Below, one piece after another: positions 11,505 through 21,622 of a stretch of DNA of 64,000 nt; the stretch's first letter is position 1, and the number at the start of each line of letters is the position of its first letter. Location of the stretch: the NCBI GenBank assembly GCA_025594325.1, contig JANHCV010000010.1:1178001-1242000 (forward strand). The letters are read 5' to 3'. Below the pieces are notes generated by a model that did no database searches, was not told the DNA's origin, and was given only the letters and a program-made list of their open reading frames with translations. The stretch comes from Blastocladiella emersonii ATCC 22665. Lineage: Eukaryota; Blastocladiomycota; Blastocladiomycetes; Blastocladiales; Blastocladiaceae. The position numbers and the translations under genes were made by a program.

Positions 11505-12570
11505 CCCCTCTACGACGGTACACGTCGGGGTAGACGATCGTCTCAACCACCCATCGAGCGGTATCATGCTGTCGCGGTCCGGAACGAAATACGTGGTGTG
11601 TATCCACGACGTGACGCCCGGCAGTATTACGCTCGACAAGTCGTTTGAGACCGAGACCAAGATCAAGAAGATCAAGGACACGAAAGGGTGAGACCTGTAC
11701 CGCGTCGCGCGGCACGCGAATCCCGCGGCGCCTGGCGGGATCGACGTCACGCTGTGCGTGTCCATCAACAAGGCCGTGTGCCAGATTCTCAAGTGGGACC
11801 ACGGCGTGTTCATCAAGCTACAGGTACGCCGGCGCGGTCGCGCGCATCGAGGTGGGCAGAACTGACTCTCGCGTTGCGTCGCGTCGTGTAGGAAGTCTCC
11901 ATGGCCAGCCCGATCAAGATGCTCGACTGCATCAACATGACCAAGATCTTTGTCGCGCACGAGTTCCACTTCTCGCTCATCGACCTCGAGACCTCGACGC
12001 TCGATATCCTCAACAACCCTGTCGGCGCCGAGCGCACCGGGCCCGCCGTCCGCGCCGCCTCGTTTGGCGAGCGGCAGTACCTCTTGTGCTACCAGAGTAC
12101 GCGTTCTACCCATCGCTTCCGCCGCCCTCACTCACAAAAAACATCGCGCTCTAGACGTGGGCATCGTGCTCGAACACTCTGGCCCCGCGGCATCCGGCTC
12201 GCCCGCGTCGACACAGAGCCCGATCACGATGCGCCGGCGCCCGTTCCCGTGGCGGCAGCCCGTGCAGTTCGCGGACCGGCTCGGGCCCGACCACTTTGCC
12301 GCGTGCGGCGCCGGGCTCCTCGACGTCTACAACGTGCACACGGGCAAGATCGCGCACATCTTCGAGACGAAGCGCGACCGACTCCGCAGCCTCTCGCTCC
12401 TAACGTCGCGCGACACGGGACTGCCCGGATCAGGCGTCCTCGGCGGCAAGGTGTACCTGCTCAGCTTCGAGGAGAAGGAGGGCGGCGGTGGCGGCGAGCC
12501 CGGTGCGGGAGGGAGCGTCGCGGGGTCGTACTCGGTCCTGTGTATCTCGAACGAGGTGGTGCCTGCGTGA
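11491..12570 (+). pseudogene. CNH (citron homology) domain fragment with in-frame stop
   Basis: Three exon-like blocks (to 11823, 11892-12096, 12155-12570) are separated by introns of 68 and 58 nt that start GTACGC. Together they read as most of a CNH domain, the beta-propeller that ends Rom2-type Rho-GEFs and GCK-family kinases. Landmarks include LIDLETSTLDIL, YLLCYQ-NVGIVLEHSG and LLDVYNVHTGKIAHIF. The frame is broken by TGA at 11689-11691 and continues in the same frame immediately after. No DH, PH or kinase domain precedes it; upstream lies the promoter of the divergent LRR gene A2. I therefore call it a 5'-truncated pseudogene. It could be real only if the TGA is a sequencing error and the short form is used. 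Confidence 0.6.
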
Positions 12571-12751
12571 TGGGCGGCGCGCAAGGGAGGAGGGAGAGAG
12601 GGTGGAGGATACATGCAACTATTTTTCTTGAATCAGATGGCGTGCGCTTAAGTCCTCTGCTGTCATGGGGAGATGACCAAAGTCGGTTTCGAGGAAACAC
12701 TGGGAATGTACGAGATACAGTTACCAAATCCAGTTGATGTCAGGGAGTGTA

Positions 12752-14146
12752 CTAGTTGGCGCGGCAGTAGCCGAGCCCCGAGCCGTCGCTGTCGCTGCTG
12801 TCACCGGCATCCGAATTGTCACTGTCATCGCTGCCAGAGTCACTCGAATCGTCGCAGACTTGTTTCTCGCTAACGGGCAGACCCGTGCGAGCCCACCAGT
12901 TCAGACGCGCGTTGACCTTGGCCGGATCGTCGCCGGGTGCCACGCAGTCCCAAGCTGCTGGGCGAACAAAGTCGCCCTCGGGCAGCAACTCGCGGAACAG
13001 GGCGAGGGCGAGAACGTTGTTGGAAGCACTCGTGCGCTGGATCGCCCGTTCCCAGAACGTGAAGTTGACCTTGGGAATATCAACGGAGAATTCCATGTCG
13101 TTGTTTGATACATTTTGGCAGAACCAGGCTAGAACCTCCTTGTTGCTGGAAGCGGCCGCGTAATCGAGGACGTTGGACCAGAACGCGCGCATGATCTTGA
13201 TCATGGTGTCGTTGTCGTGGCCAATGAAATCGTCGCCCTCGCTGCAGCCGGGGCAGCACGGAGAGCAGTCCATGTACACGTCTTTCGTGATGGCCGTTTC
13301 GGGAAACGAGAGCGATCGACAGACGTCGTAAAAGTTCGGAGTCGAGTAGATCCAGTCGAGCACCTGGATGCGCTTGTTGTTGACCACGTCCTCCAGAATC
13401 AGACCCCAATCGTCAACGAATCTCGCCCAACTCTCGCGCAGGTAAATGTCGTAGTTATCGAGAAGCTCCATGTTCTCGGCCAGCATGGCGAGTGCGGGGA
13501 TGGTGTTGCGGACATCGTCCCATTGCTCGTCAACCTTATCGCAAAACCATTCGACAACCTTGCAATGATTGTGCTCAACGGCATCCTTCATGCAACGCCA
13601 AGTAAACTTGATTTCGAGGTCCGACTCGTCCGACCACCACTCGAGCACCTGGATGTGCCCGCGCGAGCAGGCCTCCTCCACGGTGTCTTCCGTGTACCGG
13701 CCGACGCGAGCGTGCGCCTTGAGCCACTTGAGAACGTCCGCCTGCCCGCACGCAGACGCAATATCGGTCGGGTACGGCTCGGGAAACTTGGCCCAGTCAA
13801 ATCCAACACACTTGTCCAGCAAGTCGAGACGCCCGGCGGAGCTGATCAGGCAAACGTAGAATCCAAGCTGAGCGGGGTCTGAGCAGGGGCGGCGGTGCTC
13901 GATCAAAGTGTCGCGGAGCGCTTTGTGCGACGGGTCGAGAGCACGTTGAACTCGAGGATGCAGAGAGTAGCGGAAAGTAGCGTGGCGGAGCCGACTGAGA
14001 CCAGGAAGGACGCGCAGGAGCGGGAGCGGGTCGGCGCCGCGCGGGTCGAGCTTGACCACACGAATGAGAGTTTCTTCGATGGCATCATAGGGCAAGAAGA
14101 CTCTCCGCCGCATTTGCATGGAGTCGCTGCATGGTATCTGCTTCAT
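12752..14146 (-). CDS. Ankyrin-like repeat protein with acidic tail
   Basis: A single exon of 464 residues, taken from the ATG at 14146 (MKQIPCSDS). The frame is open further upstream, to 14311, but 14146 is preferred because a composite promoter-like motif lies at 14238. Repeated blocks such as ASACGQADVLKWLKAH, ACSRGHIQVLEWWSDE and AVEHNHCKVVEWFCDK have the spacing of divergent ankyrin repeats, which are common in large families of blastoclads, oomycetes and giant viruses. The last 30 residues are Ser and Asp rich. It probably mediates protein binding; the partner is unknown. Confidence 0.7.
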   Translation of the reverse strand: MKQIPCSDSMQMRRRVFLPYDAIEETLIRVVKLDPRGADPLPLLRVLPGLSRLRHATFRYSLHPRVQRALDPSHKALRDTLIEHRRPCSDPAQLGFYVCLISSAGRLDLLDKCVGFDWAKFPEPYPTDIASACGQADVLKWLKAHARVGRYTEDTVEEACSRGHIQVLEWWSDESDLEIKFTWRCMKDAVEHNHCKVVEWFCDKVDEQWDDVRNTIPALAMLAENMELLDNYDIYLRESWARFVDDWGLILEDVVNNKRIQVLDWIYSTPNFYDVCRSLSFPETAITKDVYMDCSPCCPGCSEGDDFIGHDNDTMIKIMRAFWSNVLDYAAASSNKEVLAWFCQNVSNNDMEFSVDIPKVNFTFWERAIQRTSASNNVLALALFRELLPEGDFVRPAAWDCVAPGDDPAKVNARLNWWARTGLPVSEKQVCDDSSDSGSDDSDNSDAGDSSDSDGSGLGYCRAN

Positions 14147-14237
14147 GGTCGGGTGTGCGAGCGGTGGCGGGAGCGAGATCAAGGGGCGGGGAGCGCCGAG
14201 CGAAAAGGTCCGCTCGCGATAAACAGCTTCCGGCCGA

Positions 14238-14260
14238 TCACATGATTGTTCGGCGCGTCT
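14238..14260 (-). promoter_or_regulatory. Composite upstream motif of the ankyrin-like gene
   Basis: TCACATGAT followed by GCGCGTCT, about 92 bp before the ATG at 14146. It shows that the motif is not confined to LRR genes. Confidence 0.45.
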
Positions 14261-14497
14261 CGCAGCACCAACGTTGCGTTGATTTGCCGTCACACAGCCT
14301 TCGGCTGGCACCGGCGCAGGGCTTTGCCCGTTCGCCCTTGCCCAGCCTCGCGCCGCGCACGCTCTCGCACTCCCAGCCTAAATCGTACAACGCGCCCACC
14401 TCCCGACATGCAAGCGAACGCTTACTGACCCTGCTCTTAGCGCCAACGAGCACGCTGAAGCTCAGGTTGCGCGTGATGGCGAGGTTGATGAAGTGTT

Positions 14498-15490
14498 GCT
14501 GTTGGCAGCCAGCGTTGCCTTGTTGGATTGATCATCCGCGTCGCTGTGTTGAGTTGGTGACCAGCGTTGCATTGTTGAGTTTGTGATCAGCGTCGCCTAG
14601 TTGCGTTGATGGCCAGCGTCGCCTTGTCGAGTTGATGAACAGCGTCGCCTTGTCGCCTCAACGACCAGCGTCGCCTCGTTGCGTGCGATGACCAGCGTCG
14701 TCTTGTTACGTTGATTCAGCGCCTCCTTATTGAATCGAAGATCAGCGTCGCCTCGTTGCGTTGATCAACAGTGTTGCCTTGTTGCGTTGATTATCAGCGT
14801 CGACTTGTCGAATTGATGCCAGCGTCGCCTTGTCGAGTTGATGGCCAGTGTCGCCTTGTCGAGTTGATGGCCAGCGTCGCCTTGTCGAGTTGGTGATCAG
14901 CGTTGCCTTGTTGTGCTGGCGACCAGCGTCGCCTTGTTGTGCTGGCGACCAGCGTCGCCTTGTTGGGTCGTGAACAGCGTCGCCTCGTTAAGTTGATGTT
15001 CAGCGTCGCCTCGTTGCGTTGATGACCAGCGTCGCATTGTTGCGCTAACAATCAGCGTCGCCCTGTTGCGTTGATAATTAGCGTGGCCTTGTTGAGTTGA
15101 TGTTCAGCGTCGTCTTGTTAAGTTAACGATCAGAGCCGCCTTGTCGAGTTGGTCACCACAGCCGCCTTGTTGGGTCGGGAACAGCGTCGCCTCATGAAGT
15201 TGATGTTCAGCGTCGCCTCATTGCGCTAGCAATCAGCGTCACCCTGTTGCGTTGATGATCAGCGTGGCCTTATTGAGTTGATGATCAGCGTGGCCTTATT
15301 GAGTTGATGTTCAGCGTCGTCGTGTTAAGTTGACGATCAGAGCCGCCTTGTCGAGTTGGTCACCAGAGCCGCCTTGTCAAGTTGGTCACCAGCGTCGCCT
15401 CGTTGTGTTGATGACCAGCGTCGCCTCGTTGTTTTGATGACCAGCGTTGTTCCGTTGTGCCGAAGATCAGCGTCGCCTTGTTGAGCTCAT
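14498..15490. repeat. Minisatellite of 26-bp units (about 38 copies)
   Basis: Units begin AGCGTCGCCTTGTTG and repeat with a period of 26 bp, measured directly across 14821-14951. Copies are diverged by a few bases each, and some internal groups have been copied as blocks (for example around 15120 and 15320). Since 26 is not a multiple of 3, the repeat is not a simple protein repeat; the open frame on the minus strand (14794-15051) is its by-product. Confidence 0.9.
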
Positions 15491-16313
15491 GATCATGGAC
15501 TAGGACGACACGCCAGGAGGAACGTAATGAACGTCGTTCACGTTTGCCGCGTGGTTAGTCTGCGTCAGCCAAGTAAGGCAACTGCTGTAGGTAGCAGGAA
15601 CGTCATGGCGGATCCGTTTTGTCCACTCTCACATCATAGCAGCAACGTTTCTGCCGCGCTACTACCAGATACAATATGTCGTGCTACTCAGCAGCTCCGT
15701 GATCGAGTGGAAGATCATATGTCGCGACCCATCTTCGCCGCGCGACGCCATCGTTCTCCAGGCGATTGTTGCTACGTATCATGTCGTGCAGCACGACAAT
15801 AAAGTAATCAAGAATGATTTATATTTCACAGTAACAGCAGCTCCATTTTGCTTCTCATTTGCAGACAGGAACGCGCAAGCCATGGTGCGGTCGCAGACGC
15901 GATGTGGGGGCGACTGAAGCCGGACGGCAGTCAGTGAATGAAATGACACTTGCATAACGTGTAGTAGCAACAGAAAGCATATTTGTGGTGGGTTCACCTT
16001 CCGCACAGAACCGCAAGAGAGGAAGTGTTAGCGCGACCACGCGTTCAGCCACTCACGTAACGTGACAGAAGTGACGAGTCTCCATATGTCACGTGACACA
16101 GACCGAGACTTTCGAAGGGCCACCCAATATTTCAGGGCAAAGCCCTGCACTCCGCCTCGTTGAGTGCTCGAGCACTCACGACCCAACACACGAAACTGGA
16201 TGTGGCATGAGGAATCCGCTGGGCTCCTCCGACACGTCCAAGCGATCAAAACAGCCTGTAATCATACAAAGAAATGAACAAAACGCGAACTCGCAACCAT
16301 TTCGTCAAGTGCC
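15491..16313. other. Intergenic region after the minisatellite
   Basis: No gene is recognised. It contains CACGTG at 16085, a perfect 18-bp palindrome at 16161-16178 and AT-rich segments near 15800-15860. Confidence 0.4.
16161..16178. repeat. Perfect 18-bp palindrome
   Basis: TGAGTGCTC is followed directly by its reverse complement GAGCACTCA. It may be a protein-binding site or a transposon footprint. Confidence 0.5.
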
Positions 16314-18080
16314 TCAGAGTCGATACGTTGTCAGACTCGGCGGAGCAGCGGCTTCGAACGCGGCCTTGCCACTTTCGCTGAGCTTGTTGTCAAAAAGTGT
16401 CAGGAACTCGAGGCGAGGCGGGATGTGCGCAGCAAGCAGCTTTGCGCCAATATCGGTGATGCCGTTCATGTCGAGCTGCAGGGTGAGGAGCGTCGCAGGG
16501 AGAGCAGGCACAAGCTTGGTGAGAGCAGCATCATCGAGGTGCGCCATGCGAAGGTGGAGAGCCTCGAGCTGCGGAGGCATGTGCTTCGCAAGTAGCGCCG
16601 ATCCGGCTAGACCAAGCTCGGCTCCGGAAAGGTTGAGCTGGCGCAGCGTGTGGGGCAGCCGCGGTATGAGTTCCGTGCTACTCGAGGCAGACAAGTTGCT
16701 CAAGTAGAGATCGAGCGTGCTCAGCTGAGCGGGAAGCGCATCGATGAGCGCATGGGCGACTATGTCGTCAAGCTCGACGCGGCAGAGCTCCAGCTCGGTG
16801 ATGGATGGAGGCAGCGACGCAAGAAGGCGCGGCAGCTGGGCAAGGTCGATATGGCTGTGGCCGAGGCCGAGCACTTTGAGGTTTGGTGGGAATGAATCCG
16901 CGAGTGCACGAGCTTCCTCGGCGCCAAACGTGTTGTACTCGGCACTGATTTCGGTCAGTGACACCGGGAAGCTCCAACAAAGCGGCTTGTCTGATTCGTT
17001 GAGCCCGGTATTGCTCAGGTTCAGCGTGAGGAGCGAGGCAGGAAGCATGGGACCGAGAACCGCAAGCCCGATCCCCGAAAAATCATTGTAGCGGAGGTCG
17101 AGCGACGTGAGGCAAGGGGGGAAAAGGAGCGCGAGTGATTCGGCAGCGTCGTCGTCAATTCCGCAGCCCGTGAGCGACAGCGAGGTGAGACTGGGCGGAA
17201 GGCGGGCGAGCACAAGTTCCAGAGCCTCCGAGAAGTCGCTCGAGCTCAGCGTGAGCGACTCGAGTCGCGAGGGCCACGGCATGGGCACAAGTTCGCGAGC
17301 CAAACTGTTGCTCCCGAGCCAGTGTCCATCGAAAGTGGCGGACACGACCGACTCGGGCAGTCGCAGTGCAAGGAGGCGGGGCAGATCGAGCGTACAGCCA
17401 GTGAAGGACACTGAGCGCAAATTTTGGGAGGACGAGGCCATGGCGGCGTTGAGCGTTGCGATACCAGCGGGCGAGATGGCTTCGTTGGTCAGCTCGAGCT
17501 CGGTCAAGTGTCCTTCGGCAACATCAGCTCGCACTGACTCGATGCCTACATCCACAACGGGCGGGGTCGAGTGGCCCTGTGTTCGCGCGCATTCGCAAGT
17601 CGGTTAAGTTCGCCGAGCTTCGTAATACTGAGATGACGAAACACGTACAATCAAGTCGTCGCCGTCGTAAATACTCTCGCCAAGACCGAGCGCGAGGCGG
17701 GCATCGGCCTCAATCTCGTAATCATCGGCCCAGGTCCCGACTTCGTGCAGGGCGAGGGCCCCGGAGTCACGCCACCACTCGAGAGACAACAAGTGACCAC
17801 CGTCAATGGCCTCGTTCAAGGCATCCGTCGAGCACTGAAGCGGCAGGCCAAGCTCGGTCCACTTGTCGAGCACACGGACGTTTCCATTCGCAGTGGCCTC
17901 GTCAAGCGAGAGGACAGGGGAGCGAGAGAGGATCGCTCGCGTTACGCCCGGGGCAAGCTCGTGTCGCGCGACGCGGGCGTACTGCAACAGCCCCGCAACG
18001 TCGTCCGGGTCGGGGTGCAAGTTGATTGCGTGGACAAGGATCCGGTCAAGAATTCGAGGAGCATAAAGCGCAGAGAACAT
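16314..18080 (-). CDS. LRR protein (subfamily B1)
   Basis: Exon 1 is 18080-17649 and exon 2 is 17576-16314. The intron of 72 nt starts GTACGT after DDLI and ends ACACAG before GHSTPPVVD, phase 0. The product is 564 residues. The N-terminal 45 residues (YAPRILDRILVHAINLHP) are the family's F-box-like segment; residues from about 170 on form roughly 13 leucine-rich repeats. The splice is supported by the broken paralogue at 20657-26294, where the same two blocks are joined by an intron at the same place. Likely a ubiquitin-ligase adaptor or other binding scaffold; not proven. Confidence 0.8.
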
Positions 18081-18192
18081 GTTGCATCAAGTTTCCATCG
18101 GGATTGCATAAACTGCACCGTGCACGGGGAGAGATGAGCCGAACGACGGCGGCGGGTCGACTCAGAGGGGCAAAAAGCTGGTCGATCAGCCA

Positions 18193-18213
18193 CACGTGAT
18201 ATCGCGTCGTGTC
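18193..18213 (-). promoter_or_regulatory. Composite upstream motif of LRR gene B1
   Basis: CACGTGATATC followed by GCGTCGTGTC, about 113 bp before the ATG at 18080. Confidence 0.5.
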
Positions 18214-18475
18214 CTTCCTCGCTCGTGTCGCTCCCGGGCCAAGGCGACGCCAGTAAAGCAGCGTATAACATGACGTCCTCGATGAGGATGACGTAAACGC
18301 GTCTAGGACAGAACGTTGGCGCCCAATGCGAACACATCTCGCCTTCCAATGTAGCTCGTTGCCACGCGAGCAGACGCCTCGCGGATCATCCTGACGCTCA
18401 TGGTTAGTGAGGGAACAAATAATCCAATACACTTCAGCGTAACAAAGCGGTCGTGCGACCTGCACATGCGAGGGA

Positions 18476-18613
18476 TCATTCCCAGTCTGGCGAGCTCGAC
18501 TGGTCGGAAACGGCATCCTCCTCGTCGTCATCGTCATCGTCATCCTCGATCCCGCCGTGTTCGTAATCAATGAAACCATCGTCAAAATCAGCGTCAGAAT
18601 CGGACGAGTCGTC
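18476..18613 (-). other. Detached acidic tail of LRR gene A3
   Basis: Directly after the TAG that ends the next gene (18614-18616) the same frame stays open for 45 codons. It encodes an Asp/Glu/Ser-rich stretch ending SSPDWE and then TGA. The intact paralogue A1 ends in a similar acidic tail (GSDWD), so this is probably the original C-terminus cut off by a nonsense change. Confidence 0.65.
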
Positions 18614-20404
18614 CTACGTCACCGGGAACTGCAATTCGGTGAGCGTGGCGGGGGCCGCGTCGCGGAGTGCAGCCTCACCACTCCCGTTCGTGATGCGGGT
18701 ATCGATGAGCAGCAGCTTCTCGAGAGCCGGCGGCAAGTGCTGGGCAAGCACACGCGCGCCGTCGTCCGTGATCTCAAAGGTGCCCGAAAGATCGAGCGAG
18801 CGAAGTGTCGACGGGAGCACGGGTGCAAGAAGGGCGACCGCGTCGTCCGAGGCATTGGTGCGCTCGAGGTCCAGCTTCTCTAGGCTGGGCGGCATGCACT
18901 GCGCAAGGACACGGAAGCCGTGCGCGCCAAGGTCGTTGCCGCGGATGATGAGGTCACGAAGCGTGCGCGGGAGGCGCCGAAACATGTAGGCGGCAATCTT
19001 GGGAGTGAGCCCAGCACTCATAAGTTCCAGCCGCTCGAGCCCAGCGGGAAGGCTGCGCGCGAGCAAGTACAGGATTGATGCCGACCGAGAATCAAGGTTC
19101 GATGACAGATCGAGGCTCCGTAGCGTGGCTGGGAGCGCGGTGAGCAGGTGTTTGGCGCCCGGCTCCGAAATGTTGGCGGACTTGACGTGTAGCGTCTCGA
19201 GATTGGGCGGCATCGCGTCAGCCAAAGCGCGTGCGCCGATCGTGTAAAGGTCAGTGCCGCTGAAAATGAGAGTCTTGACGGTCGCGGGGAACGACCAGCG
19301 GACGGTGGAGGTGGCATTCTCGTTACAGAGCTTATTGCTGCACATAGAGATCGACTCGAGTGCAACTGGGAGATGCGGGCACATGTCTGCGAAACCCGTG
19401 GCCGTAATATCGTTCCCGGTGAAATCAAGGTCGATCACGCATGGCGGAAGGCGCTTGAGAATGGCCAGGACGAGGTGGTCGCCGTAGCGGTTATCCATGA
19501 GCTTGAGTGCCTTGAGCCCGCACGGGAGGCGCTCGAGGAGACGAGTAGCAAAGTACGCATCGTGCCGGTTGTACGAAAAATCAAGGCGCTCGAGCTGCGA
19601 CGGCCACTGCCACGAGTCGATCCAGCGCCGGTCTGCGGTTTCGAGAATCCACGAATGGCTGAGGTTGAGCGAGGTAAGCGTCGAGGGGAAGCGGAAGTGG
19701 GAGAGGCGCTCGCAGTCGATGGTGCTGCCCTTTAGATTGAGCGAGGTAAGGGCCTGGTCGGGACTCGTCACGGCGACATTGAGAGCGTTGATCCCATTGA
19801 TAGTGATGGGCTGGAAGCAGAGTTTGAGCTCGGTCTGCGTGCCAGCCGCGATCGCATCGACAGCTGCAAAGATGACCGAGTCGGTGGGAATCCGCTCAAA
19901 GGAATCCTATTCAGAGCGAGCCGCCAACGCGTGAGACAGTCCACCCGGGAGGGGTTAGTACAGAGGGACACGTACCTCCCAGCGGTCGCGCAGGTGATTG
20001 TACTTGGACTTGGGGAAGCCAAGCGTCCCGCGCACGCGGTGGAGAAAATCATCCGTCCTGACCTTGGGAAGCGCAAGGCCCGAGTTACGAAGCCAGTCAA
20101 GGGTGCGCAGAGGCGAGGCACGGAGAGTATCGCTCAAGAAGTTGAGGGAAATGCCCAGCGCAAGGTACTTGTCCAGGAGCGCGGCGTGGCCGTTTCGCAT
20201 GGCCTTGTCGGCCGTGTGGTAGCTCGAGTGACGCAAGATGGCCTTGTGCACGCGCGGGATAAGGTTCGCGTGCGTGACGCCGGCAATCTGCTGGAAGCCG
20301 TCGAGATCGTCGCGGCTGAGCGACCACACGGCGAAACATAAAACGCGTTCAATCAGCTCGGGTATGTTGAGCGTGACGGTCATGTCCGTTTGCATCAGCT
20401 TCAT
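18614..20404 (-). CDS. LRR protein with F-box-like N-terminus (subfamily A3)
   Basis: Exon 1 is 20404-19976 and exon 2 is 19906-18614. The 69-nt intron starts GTACGT and ends GAATAG and lies at exactly the same codon as in A2 (...RWE to DSFERIPTD). The product is 573 residues: F-box-like segment NIPELIERVLCFAVWSL at residues 11-27, linker, then about 13 leucine-rich repeats. Residues 1-45 are almost identical to those of A1, while the repeats differ more. Translation ends at a TAG that precedes an in-frame acidic tail (18476-18613), so the protein is probably shortened relative to its ancestor. Confidence 0.82.
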
Positions 20405-20545
20405 AAAGTGTACAAGCGATCGAATCGCCACGAGGGAGAGAAGGGAGAAGGCAGCGGGCAAGCGACCGAGCGAGCGGCGCAGGAACCGCCCTGAGCGGGG
20501 ACTCACACCGCCGCCATCCTGTCACGCCTGTCAAGCCACTTCAGA

Positions 20546-20567
20546 TCAGGTGAATGGCGCAACGCGC
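20546..20567 (-). promoter_or_regulatory. Composite upstream motif of LRR gene A3
   Basis: TCAGGTGA followed by ATGGCGCAACGCG, about 142 bp before the ATG at 20404. The preceding GTCACGCCTGTCAAGCC is also shared with the A1 and A2 upstream regions. Confidence 0.5.
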
Positions 20568-20656
20568 CCTCTGCTCCGTTTCCAAGTCCTCTTGCGTGGG
20601 GCACCGCCCATCAAGAATAAGTGTTAGACGTTTATTAACGGTACGAGCGTGGTGGA

Positions 20657-21349
20657 TCAAAGTCCGAGTGATACAGTCGAGTCGCGAGAAGCGCAACACC
20701 CCAGCAAGCGCCCACATTTCCGCTCGCGCGCAACTGCACCCAGGTTCTCAACCAAGTGATGCGTTAAGTTTTTGGACAGAAAATATTTCCCAAATGCACT
20801 CGAGTGCAGTCTAACGACCAATTTCGAACGCCTGCATCCGCTCCTCCCCTTTGGGCGAGATATCCGTGCCAACGAGATCAACTTGGACAAGCGTGGCAGT
20901 GCCCGAGCTTCGAGAAAGTCAATGACGTCGTCGTCTACGCGATTGTCGGAGATGCACAGGGACTCGAGCGAGTCGGGCAGGACATCGACCACTTGTGCAA
21001 AGCTGGCGTTGACGAGCCAGGTGCGTTCCAGATCAAGCTCGATCAGCGACGAAGCGTCGCCGAGCCAGGCGAGAAGCGCCTCGAAGTCGTCGTCGAGCAC
21101 CGAGCTTTTCGGGAGCTTGAGATGGGTCATGGTCGGAGCGGAAAGACGTGCGAGCAGCCGCGAAATTGTCCCGGTTTCAGTCAGGCAAGAGTTGAGTGAA
21201 AACGACACTAGACTCGTTGGAATAAACTCGACGAACTGATCCATATTCGAGGTGGTTGTGGACTCGCTACATACGAAACGAAAGCAACGAAGCCGGGTTG
21301 TACGAGCAAACAGCTCACGCAGCACGGCGGGAGCTTGACCAAGTTTGCC
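20657..21349 (-). pseudogene. C-terminal part of LRR pseudogene B2 (distal side of transposon)
   Basis: This open block encodes leucine-rich repeats (for example LPDSLESLCISDNRVDDD). It runs in frame up to the transposon edge at 21353. If the transposon and one TAA copy are removed, its frame joins that of the block ending at 24603 (GDDKL continuing into GKLGQAP). It is therefore the tail of the same gene, separated by the Harbinger insertion. Confidence 0.8.
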
Positions 21350-21352
21350 TAA
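21350..21352. repeat. Target-site duplication TAA (left)
   Basis: TAA at 21350-21352 matches TAA at 24603-24605. A 3-bp TWA duplication is the signature of PIF/Harbinger insertion. Confidence 0.85.
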
Positions 21353-21388
21353 GGGCCCGTTTGGTTCCGGGGTGAATCAGGTGGATCA
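21353..21388 (+). repeat. Left terminal inverted repeat of the Harbinger element
   Basis: It starts GGGCCCGTTTGGTTC and ends ATCAGGTGGATCA. It pairs with 24573-24602 apart from one base and a 6-bp gap. Confidence 0.8.
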
Positions 21389-21622
21389 ATCGATTTTACA
21401 CGGTCCGGTGTTCACCCAGCTGAAACGTGGCATTTTCACCCCGTCGTGTTCATCGCGGCGTTTGGTTCAACCCCCGGGTGAGCTGAATGGAACCCTCGTC
21501 GCTGAATCGCCCGTCTGCTCGCCCCCGAAACCTTCAGGCTGTGCTCCCCGGCCTATGTAAACGCCGTTTTCCTCCAAAGTAACTCGCTCTCTCTCCCCCG
21601 TCCTCCCTCAAAGCCGAAAAGA

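Noticed and set aside
11352-11802. Extension of LRR gene A2 upstream of 11352
   Set aside because: It has no similarity to paralogues, contains the promoter-like motif and overlaps the CNH remnant on the other strand.
14794-15051. Open frame with repetitive Thr/Arg/Asn-rich peptide on the minus strand
   Set aside because: It is only the translation of the 26-bp minisatellite; the unit length is not a multiple of three and no start context is present.
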